DNA from: Candidatus Aegiribacteria sp.
GTDB lineage: Bacteria; Fermentibacterota; Fermentibacteria; Fermentibacterales; Fermentibacteraceae
Assembly: GCA_021107345.1 (NCBI GenBank)
Contig: JAIOSX010000297.1
Span: 1 to 7,515 of the forward strand
Direction: 5' to 3'
DNA: 7,515 nt
Every line of letters begins with the position of its first letter. The stretch's first letter is position 1. Both the position numbers and the translations under genes were made by a program. Below, one piece after another: positions 1 through 5,447 of this stretch. The notes beneath the pieces are model-generated. The model was not told the DNA's origin and did no database searches. It saw only the letters and a list, made by a program, of their open reading frames with translations.

Positions 1-1
1 G

Positions 2-352
2 AAACAACCTGAACTGAAAGCAACACTATGGATGAATTCCCATCTTCCGGGTAATTCAACAATCCTTTCATTTTTTGATAGAAAGCGCTATTTCTCTAAT
101 CACAGGTGGATTACCGCATTTGAGCATCCTGTTGCCGCGCATTTATATTTAAGCAACAGTATTGAGTATGAAATAAAGATTCTTGAAGAGCTGGATATAG
201 ATTATATTATCCTTCTAGAAAGTAACCCCGCACCATTCGATGATGAAAACTCAGTTGAACTCTTTTCAAGAATCGGCCGGGGAGATGTGCTTGAACCGTT
301 TGCTAATATCGATGGACACACAATCTACAGGTTTTACCCTTCAAACCTGTGA
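2..352 (+). CDS. C-terminal fragment of a probable GT39-like membrane glycosyltransferase (5' end outside window)
   Basis: The frame is open from the left edge to a TGA at 350-352, giving 116 visible codons, so the true start lies outside the window. The internal ATG at 32 is not a convincing start because the open frame continues upstream of it (KQPELKATLW precedes the Met). The visible part is soluble, with no membrane segment. It carries a W-M-N-x-x-L-P-x-N-S-x-I-L-S-F-F-D-x-x-x-Y-F pattern, followed by an I-L-E-E-L-x-I-D-Y-I-I-L segment and an ending of H-T-I-Y-R-F. From family knowledge this is how the soluble tail of many GT-C (GT39/ArnT/PMT-like) polyprenyl-sugar-dependent transferases reads, after 10-13 membrane helices. 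The assignment rests on pattern only, since no catalytic region is visible. The gene converges on the pilin gene and shares a terminator with it. It could also be another polytopic protein with a similar tail. Confidence 0.5.
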   Translation, partial: KQPELKATLWMNSHLPGNSTILSFFDRKRYFSNHRWITAFEHPVAAHLYLSNSIEYEIKILEELDIDYIILLESNPAPFDDENSVELFSRIGRGDVLEPFANIDGHTIYRFYPSNL

Positions 353-369
353 CTATTTTAGAATAATGT

Positions 370-399
370 GAAAGCGGCGGGTTTAAACCCGCCGCTTTC
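370..399. terminator. Perfect 30-bp palindrome, likely bidirectional terminator between convergent genes
   Basis: The sequence is a perfect inverted repeat with half-site GAAAGCGGCGGGTTT and centre GTTTAAAC. It starts 17 bp after the stop of the plus-strand gene and ends 21 bp before the stop of the pilin gene. The GC-rich arms are flanked by AAA on the left and TTT on the right, the symmetric layout expected of a terminator working in both directions. No long U-tract follows on either strand, so the efficiency of intrinsic termination is uncertain. A dyad binding site for a protein is the main alternative. Confidence 0.75.
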
Positions 400-403
400 G
401 TAA

Positions 404-417
404 TCTGATAAATCAGA
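404..417. repeat. Small second hairpin next to the main palindrome
   Basis: TCTGAT and ATCAGA form a short perfect inverted repeat separated by AA, just before the TAA of the pilin gene on the minus strand. On the plus strand it is followed by CTTTT. It may contribute to 3'-end formation or stability of either transcript. It is weak on its own, because only about five pairs can form once a loop is allowed. Confidence 0.3.
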
Positions 418-420
418 CTT

Positions 421-792
421 TTACTGCCAGGACGCTATACCAGTTACAATACTACCATGAGAAAGAGGAGGAGCAAGAGTAGCGCATGGAATATTGTAAC
501 CTGTGGCGGATACTGCACCTGCTACGTATGCAATGCCAGCACCTGTAGGACAGAAGAGCAGGCTCGCGTTATCCATCACTCCGGCAGCAGCAAGCGCGGC
601 AACAGTTCCGAAGTTACTGTATGTGCCGTGGTATATGGATTCACCTGTTCCCAGGCACCTTAGATTGCTTCTGCAGGATACCTGCTCCGCCTGATCCTTG
701 ACACTTGAGAACTTCGGTATCGCTATGGCAGCAAGGATACCGATGATGACCACAACGATCATCAACTCGATGAGCGTGAAACCTTTTTTCAT
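421..792 (-). CDS. pilA: Type IV pilin (PilA-like), class III signal peptide, four cysteines
   Basis: This 123-residue prepilin is the likely structural subunit of the pilus, exported and processed by the prepilin peptidase PilD. The N-terminus MKKG|FTLIELMIVVVIIGIL is textbook: cleavage after Gly4, N-methylated Phe5 as mature residue 1, and Glu9 as mature Glu5, followed by the hydrophobic assembly helix to about residue 28. The mature protein would have 119 residues, short for a major pilin but within range for pilins and pseudopilins of non-model phyla. Cysteines lie at 40, 46, 81 and 103. The C-terminal half carries C81-P-T-G ... Y99 ... C103 ... H112-G113, resembling the CP-x-G ... C-x-HG knuckle of many short pilins and ComGC-like proteins. 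The ATG is preceded by AAAGGAA with good spacing. A sigma54 promoter upstream and the pilS/pilR pair in the cluster favour the major pilin. A minor pilin or T2SS-type pseudopilin is the alternative. Confidence 0.9.
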   Translation of the reverse strand: MKKGFTLIELMIVVVIIGILAAIAIPKFSSVKDQAEQVSCRSNLRCLGTGESIYHGTYSNFGTVAALAAAGVMDNASLLFCPTGAGIAYVAGAVSATGYNIPCATLAPPLSHGSIVTGIASWQ

Positions 793-797
793 TTTGG

Positions 798-803
798 TTC
801 CTT
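798..803 (-). promoter_or_regulatory. Ribosome binding site of the pilin gene
   Basis: AAGGAA on the minus strand lies 5 bases before the ATG at 792-790. It fixes the start that gives the canonical MKKGFTLIE leader. Confidence 0.7.
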
Positions 804-858
804 TCTATTTAGAGTTACGATTAACATAAACTTATTTTGTTCCTTACTATACAACCAA

Positions 859-873
859 GCAATATGTTTGCCA
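859..873 (-). promoter_or_regulatory. Sigma54 (RpoN) -24/-12 promoter for the pilin gene
   Basis: On the minus strand the sequence TGGCAA-ACATA-TTGC matches the sigma54 consensus TGGCAC-N5-TTGC at nine of ten defined positions with exact spacing. It has the invariant GG near -24 and GC near -12, and is preceded by a T and followed by TT. With the C of GC at -12, transcription would begin near G847 and leave a leader of about 55 nt before the pilin ATG. Sigma54 control of pilA through PilS/PilR is well established in Pseudomonas, Myxococcus and Geobacter, and both regulators are encoded in this window. Confidence 0.85.
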
Positions 874-881
874 AGATGGTA

Positions 882-894
882 AATCAAACAATTT
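882..894 (+). promoter_or_regulatory. Possible IHF-type site upstream of the sigma54 promoter
   Basis: AATCAAACAATTT matches the IHF consensus WATCAANNNNTTR at all defined positions except the last. It lies about 35-47 bp upstream of the predicted pilin start site, in an AT-rich stretch. DNA bending by IHF between enhancer and promoter is common at sigma54 promoters. One short near-match in AT-rich DNA can arise by chance. Confidence 0.35.
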
Positions 895-941
895 TTCCCT
901 GTATAGAAGTATATTCAGCCATCTCAGTGCAGTAAAGTTGA

Positions 942-960
942 GTGTCTGAAGAAGCATGTC
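942..960 (+). promoter_or_regulatory. Possible PilR enhancer repeats (TGTC pair)
   Basis: GTGTC at 942-946 and ATGTC at 956-960 lie 14 bp apart in the same orientation, about 95-113 bp upstream of the predicted pilin start site. A further TGTC sits at 1003-1006, at the end of the upstream gene. The reported PilR recognition element in Pseudomonas is built on (C/G)TGTC. The position suits an enhancer. The motif is short, so this is a suggestion only. Confidence 0.25.
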
Positions 961-962
961 TA

Positions 963-975
963 TTGCAAATTGCAA
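963..975. repeat. TTGCAA-A-TTGCAA tandem palindromic motif
   Basis: Two copies of the self-complementary hexamer TTGCAA are separated by one A, making a 13-bp near-symmetric element about 116-128 bp upstream of the predicted pilin start site and 30 bp beyond the stop of the DUF2723 gene. It could be an operator for PilR or another regulator. No known site is recognised. Confidence 0.3.
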
Positions 976-1004
976 GACGCTTGTTCCATTATGCACTCAT
1001 TATG

Positions 1005-2348
1005 TCACAAATCACCGAGGAATTTCCTTCCAGGATTATCCTGAATGGTTGCGTCGATTAAAAGGCCGGCTACTTCCTCGCAGGACATACTGTAATCACC
1101 CACATCCGAAACACCTCTGGATAGATCAATATCGGGATTAAACCATACCACCATGTTCTCGAACCATCCGGAAAAGTTTTCAGTGGAGAGTAAGACGATA
1201 TCCGGCCTTCTATCCTCCACATATTTCAGAACCCATCCACCATAGAGAAGATCATTGTTTCTGAGAAAGAAAACCGATTCGTACGGTGCCGGAGCGAAGT
1301 AATCCTTGATTTCATTTTCCTGATCAGGCAGCGGATTCCACAACATCACTCCCGCTGTCAGAACGGCACCTGCTGCAATCAGCCCCACGCTCTTCCTCAC
1401 TTTTTCCAATGCAGATATACCGATCATTGAAATTACAACAATAGCGAATAGAGATACCACGGCGGTCTGTGATGTCCCTGCTGCCATAGGATTGATCAAT
1501 GTCACAAAGAGTAGATCGGCAACTATCAGAATTTCCAGCTTGATCATAAGTTTTCTGTTCGTTCCGAAAAGCCTGACCATCCCAATGACAATCGGTAGAA
1601 GAAGGACTGGCCATACGATCCTCCACATGGCACCAAGATGTCGCAGCAGAACATCAACCGAAATACCGCCCATACTACTGCCGTATACTTCTCTATAGTC
1701 TCCTGCAGTGACCTGCCTTATGAAGTTGCCAACCGACCCTGTGTTTCCCCAGTCAACTATCGCCCCTGATGCAGAAAAAACGGGAAGCGCCAGATAAATA
1801 CTTAATCCAAGCAGCAGACCACATGCGAATTTCAGTATTGAAACATTCTTCCATCTGAACAGCACCGGTAAAAATATCCCCTGGGGATGAATTGCCATTG
1901 CAAATCCCATCAGATATCCGCCTTCGAAATTGAAAGTCGGTTTTCTGTAAAGGGTCAAGGCAAAGATAAAAAACAGTGGACCGTACGCATCCCATATCAG
2001 GATCCTGCCGGTAACCGCTGGAAGAAGCAATATGCCTGCCAAAAACAGCAGTAATGCAATAGACTGCTTTTTCATTATCAGCAGAAGCGCTGATGCCGCT
2101 GCAAGCGCGAACAGTACTTTTAAACCCTCTTTACCGAATAATATCCATGAAAGTCTTGATGAAAGGCTTAGAAGCGGAAGGCCGGGTGGATGGTTGACAC
2201 CTCCAAGCCGGGCTACCGTAAGGAATTCACCTCCGTCTTCGGGGGGTATCCCCTTCTGTCCGGTAATGAAAGCGATAAAAAACAGTATCAGAAAACAGAA
2301 TAAAGATAAGAACAGGCGCTGATTGGTCCTGCACAGATTAGGAATCAT
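1005..2348 (-). CDS. DUF2723 / GT117-like polytopic membrane glycosyltransferase
   Basis: This protein has 447 residues if it starts at the ATG at 2348, which follows AAAGGAA by four bases and overlaps the end of pilR by 11 bp. An ATG at 2456 gives an implausible 36-residue extension inside pilR. A first membrane helix spans about 11-29. It is followed by an acidic loop motif E37-D38-G-G-E41-F and H53-P-P-G56, the D-x-GE ... HPPG hallmark of DUF2723 proteins, whose GT-C fold relatives include TMEM260, a human O-mannosyltransferase. Several further helices cover about 75-338. The segment W200-G-N-T-G-S-V-G-N-F ... V-T-A-G-D-Y fits the conserved WG-x-x-x-T/S ... VT-x-x-x-Y stretch. The soluble tail (about 340-447) holds an R380-R-P-D-I-V-L-L motif typical of the family. 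It probably transfers a lipid-linked sugar on the periplasmic face. Acceptor and sugar are unknown; the pilin is an attractive candidate from position alone. Confidence 0.8.
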   Translation of the reverse strand: MIPNLCRTNQRLFLSLFCFLILFFIAFITGQKGIPPEDGGEFLTVARLGGVNHPPGLPLLSLSSRLSWILFGKEGLKVLFALAAASALLLIMKKQSIALLLFLAGILLLPAVTGRILIWDAYGPLFFIFALTLYRKPTFNFEGGYLMGFAMAIHPQGIFLPVLFRWKNVSILKFACGLLLGLSIYLALPVFSASGAIVDWGNTGSVGNFIRQVTAGDYREVYGSSMGGISVDVLLRHLGAMWRIVWPVLLLPIVIGMVRLFGTNRKLMIKLEILIVADLLFVTLINPMAAGTSQTAVVSLFAIVVISMIGISALEKVRKSVGLIAAGAVLTAGVMLWNPLPDQENEIKDYFAPAPYESVFFLRNNDLLYGGWVLKYVEDRRPDIVLLSTENFSGWFENMVVWFNPDIDLSRGVSDVGDYSMSCEEVAGLLIDATIQDNPGRKFLGDL

Positions 2349-3735
2349 CCTGTTCCTTTGCGTATTTTTCCAGCTTTCTGTAGAGAGTACTCTCGTTGAT
2401 ACCCAGGATTTTTGCGGCGAGACGCTTCTGCCCCATAGCCTGGTGCTCAAGCACATACAGTGTATAAGCCTTATCTATCTCATCCAGTGTGGGATTCTTC
2501 TTTGAAGGCTGCTCAGCTTTTATTTCCGAATCCGCAGGTATCTGTTCTTCTTCATCCGGATATCTTATGAAGTCCGGAATATCATTCTCTCCAATTTCTT
2601 CAGTCCGCGTCATTACACAAAGGCGCTCAACAACGTTTTCAAGTTCACGCACATTTCCGGGCCAGCTGTAATTTGACAGGATAGTTCTTGCTTCAGATGT
2701 GATTGACCTGATGAGTTCGCCTGATTCGCTGGAATAGTTTTCAAGAAATTTATCCAGAAGAAATGGAATATCAGATCTTCTTTCCCGAAGAGCGGGAACA
2801 TGAAGAGGAATAACATTCAATCTGTAATAGAGGTCCGCTCTGAAATTCTCGGTCTTTACCATTTCTCCAAGGTCGGCATTGGTGGCCGCTATTATCCTGG
2901 CTTCAAATGGAACATGTCTGGTCCCGCCTACAGGGAGCACCTGACGTTCCTGGAGCGCTCTCAGAAGTTTAACCTGCAGTTCCCTGTCAAGCTCACCAAT
3001 TTCATCCAGGAAGAATGTCCCTCCCTCTGCGGCTACAAGGAGCCCCTCCTTGTCTTTATGAGCGCCTGTGAACGAACCTTTCATGTGACCAAACAGTTCA
3101 CTTTCAAGAAGATTACGGGAAAAACTTCCGCAACTTACACCCATAAAGGGTTTGTCAGATCTGGAACCTATACTGTGAATGGCCCTGGCGATAAGTTCCT
3201 TGCCTGTACCGCTTTCACCTGTTATCAGTATGGTGCTGTTTTTGTCCGCAACCATCCTTACTTTTTCAAGCAGTTCAACAATGGGTCTGGATTTCCCGAT
3301 TATTCCCTCAATAGAGTATTTCGATCGAATTCTTTTCCTGAGTTCCCTGTTCTCCCTCTTCAGCTCTTTCTCACTTAGAGCTTTCTCTATCGCGATCATG
3401 AGCTGATCGACTTCAAAGGGTTTTACAAGATAATCCGTGGCCCCTTTCCGCATTGCCTTCACGGCGGAATCCACGCTTGAGAAGGCTGTCATTATTATAC
3501 CGATAAGACCGGGGGATCTCTCCTGGAGCTGTGACAGAACATCGAAACCGCTTATTCCAGGCATCTTAACATCAACTACAAGTACGTCCGGCATGGATTT
3601 CAAACCGGCTTCAACAGCCTGTTCTCCTGTAGAATAGGACGACACATCGTATCCATGCTCTTCCAGAAGTATGGACAGCCATTCCAGCATGGGTTTCTCA
3701 TCATCAACAATCATTACAGATAGAGATTTACGCAT
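2338..3735 (-). CDS. pilR: PilR, sigma54-dependent response regulator of pilin transcription
   Basis: This 465-residue NtrC-family activator has all three domains. The receiver domain (about 5-120) has D11/D12, phospho-acceptor D55 in V-L-V-V-D-V-K-M-P-G, T83 and K105. The AAA+ domain (about 143-375) shows Walker A GESGTGKE at 173-180, the sigma54-contact loop GSFTGA at 220-225, Walker B GGTFFLDE at 238-245, and the R-x-D-L-Y-Y-R-L region near 299-306. The C-terminal Fis-type helix-turn-helix lies at about 425-460 (G-Q-K-R-L-A-A-K-I-L-G-I-N-E-S-T-L-Y-R-K). Length and layout match PilR/NtrC. It starts two bases after the pilS stop with its AGGAGG inside the end of pilS, so the pair is co-transcribed and probably co-translated. 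Its expected target is the sigma54 promoter before the pilin gene. The loop reads GSFTGA rather than the common GAFTGA. Assignment as PilR rather than another NtrC-type regulator rests on the pil neighbours. Confidence 0.93.
   Translation of the reverse strand: MRKSLSVMIVDDEKPMLEWLSILLEEHGYDVSSYSTGEQAVEAGLKSMPDVLVVDVKMPGISGFDVLSQLQERSPGLIGIIMTAFSSVDSAVKAMRKGATDYLVKPFEVDQLMIAIEKALSEKELKRENRELRKRIRSKYSIEGIIGKSRPIVELLEKVRMVADKNSTILITGESGTGKELIARAIHSIGSRSDKPFMGVSCGSFSRNLLESELFGHMKGSFTGAHKDKEGLLVAAEGGTFFLDEIGELDRELQVKLLRALQERQVLPVGGTRHVPFEARIIAATNADLGEMVKTENFRADLYYRLNVIPLHVPALRERRSDIPFLLDKFLENYSSESGELIRSITSEARTILSNYSWPGNVRELENVVERLCVMTRTEEIGENDIPDFIRYPDEEEQIPADSEIKAEQPSKKNPTLDEIDKAYTLYVLEHQAMGQKRLAAKILGINESTLYRKLEKYAKEQDDS
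2353..2359 (-). promoter_or_regulatory. Ribosome binding site deciding the DUF2723 gene start
   Basis: AAAGGAA on the minus strand lies four bases before the ATG at 2348-2346, inside the last codons of pilR. It supports the start at 2348 over the longer reading and implies translational coupling to pilR. Confidence 0.65.
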
Positions 3736-3737
3736 GG

Positions 3738-5393
3738 TTAATTCCCTCCTATTTCAGTTGCAACGGCATCAGGAGGTGCGATCGGTATGCTTACTCTGAC
3801 AATTGTACCTGCTCCGGGTTCTGATTCGATACCCATATGCCCCCTGTGATCATGAACCACTTTCCTGGCAACAAAGAGGCCAAGTCCAGTACCCTCCTTC
3901 TTGGTGGTGAAGAACGGGTCAAATATCTGGACCATAACTTCATCAGGTATTCCCGGTCCGTTGTCACGTACGCTTAGTTCAACCATACCTTCCATGGAAG
4001 ATTTTACAAGGGAAACCGTAATTTTCCCGTCGGATGAGTTTTCCAGAACTTCAACGCTGTTACGCATGATGTTCGTAAGCAGCTGCACGAGCCTGGCCTG
4101 GTTGCCGAATACTATGAAATCGCCCTCTATGTGAGATCCTATCTCGATCAGTCCACTGAAACCCTGTCTGGCCACATCAATTGCTTCATTCACAACAGCT
4201 TCAAGAGATACAGAGTTTGTATAGGAAACGGTACTCTCACGGGAAAGCTCCAGATAACCCTCTATTATCTCCGATATTCTCTTCGCCTGATTGCTTATCA
4301 GTTCAGTCATTCTGTCCGTTTTCTTCCAGTCCAGAGTTCCCATCTGAAGAATATGAGCGGCACCGCTCATGGATGCCAGAGGATTTCTGATCTCATGCGC
4401 CATGGTACTTGAGAGCCTGCCGATTGCCGCCAGCTTTTCCTGTTCCTGAAGCTGCCTTTTCAGCTCGAATGTCTCGGTAATATCAGTCATGGCCACAAGG
4501 GCTCCCGCTGAGTTACCTTCATGATCAAGAAATGTGCCCATTCTGCATTCCAGAATAGCTTCATTCATACTTAATTCTATAACCGGAGGCATGCCGTCTG
4601 ACAACTGAAACTCTTTCAGCATTGTATATATGTTCGTGTTGTATACCTGTTCACGCCATTTATCACCCAGCGAAAGTATTTCACGGCCGGACTGGTTGAT
4701 ACTTACGGGGTTTCCCGAATTGTCTATGACCAGTATACCGTCTGAAAGGCTTTCAAGTATTTCGCGTGACATGGTCCTTGCTTCACGGAGCTGTCTGAGA
4801 ATCCCCTCAGCCCTTCCCTTTTCCAGCAGCAGATGCTGTGACAGGTATCCTGAAACAAGCCCGGTAATTGTTAGAAATCCAGCGTATATCATCACGAAAA
4901 GAAGAGCGTACTGAAAAGAAATATCCGAGGGGACAGTATTCATCAATCTTTCAAAAGCACTCCCTGTGGGTGAAACATCAACAAGTTCGGAAATTGTAAT
5001 GAAAGCCAGGGAGGCTATCATGAGTGAATCCAGTACCGCTATTGTTACACCACCGCGTATACCAAGGTATACACCCGCTGTAAAAGTATGAATAAAGAAA
5101 AATGCGGTGAAGGGCCCGTCGAAACCGCCTGCCATTCGAATCAGGAGTGAGGCCATGATCGAATCCAGAATGAATACGACCCACAGTTGCCATTCCTTCT
5201 CTTTCATGGTCCTTCTCAAAAGAAAATCCAGGAATACTGAAAGGACAACCACGGATCCTACGATGGAATAGACTCTTCCAACACTTGACCAGCCAAGGAA
5301 CAGTATACCGAAAAACACGAAAAGACCAAATACAATGACGCGCCCCACCTGAAACCAGGTGCGTCGCGTCATCGTAAGTGTATCCTTATACAT
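3738..5393 (-). CDS. pilS: PilS, membrane PAS sensor histidine kinase
   Basis: This 551-residue kinase is the expected phosphodonor for PilR. Six membrane helices can be drawn at about 15-35, 41-59, 69-86, 95-112, 115-135 and 161-183, matching the six-helix topology of PilS. The loop G-G-F-D-G-P-F-T near 89-96 is typical of PilS-like sensors. A coiled linker follows, then a PAS domain at about 208-310 (S-L-S-D-G-I-L-V-I-D). The HisKA domain has H333 in A-H-E-I-R-N-P-L. The ATPase domain shows N445 (N-box), D477-N-G-P-G-I-P (G1), F491-D-P-F-F-T-T-K-K and G501-T-G-L-G-L (G2), so all catalytic boxes are intact. The first ATG at 5393 has no clear Shine-Dalgarno. Met8 at 5372 is preceded by AAGGA with a 10-base spacer and is a serious alternative that loses no domain. 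In Pseudomonas PilS monitors pilin in the inner membrane; the signal here is unknown. Confidence 0.93.
   Translation of the reverse strand: MYKDTLTMTRRTWFQVGRVIVFGLFVFFGILFLGWSSVGRVYSIVGSVVVLSVFLDFLLRRTMKEKEWQLWVVFILDSIMASLLIRMAGGFDGPFTAFFFIHTFTAGVYLGIRGGVTIAVLDSLMIASLAFITISELVDVSPTGSAFERLMNTVPSDISFQYALLFVMIYAGFLTITGLVSGYLSQHLLLEKGRAEGILRQLREARTMSREILESLSDGILVIDNSGNPVSINQSGREILSLGDKWREQVYNTNIYTMLKEFQLSDGMPPVIELSMNEAILECRMGTFLDHEGNSAGALVAMTDITETFELKRQLQEQEKLAAIGRLSSTMAHEIRNPLASMSGAAHILQMGTLDWKKTDRMTELISNQAKRISEIIEGYLELSRESTVSYTNSVSLEAVVNEAIDVARQGFSGLIEIGSHIEGDFIVFGNQARLVQLLTNIMRNSVEVLENSSDGKITVSLVKSSMEGMVELSVRDNGPGIPDEVMVQIFDPFFTTKKEGTGLGLFVARKVVHDHRGHMGIESEPGAGTIVRVSIPIAPPDAVATEIGGN
3745..3750 (-). 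promoter_or_regulatory. Ribosome binding site of pilR, embedded in pilS
   Basis: AGGAGG on the minus strand lies nine bases before the pilR ATG and is formed by the I-G-G codons near the end of pilS. It supports the 3735 start and suggests coupling of kinase and regulator translation. Confidence 0.7.
5383..5387 (-). promoter_or_regulatory. Shine-Dalgarno for an alternative pilS start at 5372
   Basis: AAGGA on the minus strand lies 10 bases before the in-frame ATG at 5372-5370, inside the 5' end of the longer pilS reading. No comparable motif precedes the ATG at 5393. The true start could therefore be seven codons shorter than the call given for pilS. Confidence 0.4.
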
Positions 5394-5447
5394 ACTGCAG
5401 CAGTTCTTCGGAACAGCAGGGATTTGACGTCTCTGTTATTCCGATTC

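Noticed and set aside
32..34. ATG at 32 as the start of the left-hand gene
   Set aside because: The frame is open back to the window edge and the preceding residues (LKATLW) fit the same conserved pattern, so the gene is truncated by the window.
793..1004. Intrinsic terminator after the DUF2723 gene, or a small RNA in the intergenic region
   Set aside because: No GC-rich hairpin with a T-run was found on the minus strand in this 212-bp region, so read-through into the pilin gene cannot be excluded.
956..1141. 61-residue plus-strand open frame in the pilin upstream region
   Set aside because: It lies mostly antisense to the conserved tail of the DUF2723 protein, has no Shine-Dalgarno, and has no recognisable features.
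2349..2456. N-terminal extension of the DUF2723 protein to an ATG at 2456
   Set aside because: The extra 36 residues lie wholly inside pilR and are not membrane- or signal-like. The ATG at 2348 has a good Shine-Dalgarno and places the first membrane helix near the N-terminus as the family expects.
2800..3378. 192-residue plus-strand open frame opposite pilR
   Set aside because: It is antisense to a fully motif-supported AAA+ domain, and its composition reads like a shadow frame with no recognisable domain.
5403..5414. GTTC-TTCG-GAAC hairpin in the pilC-pilS gap as a terminator or attenuator
   Set aside because: The stem is only four pairs. The stable UUCG loop would form only in a plus-strand transcript (the operon transcript has CGAA), and no U-tract follows.
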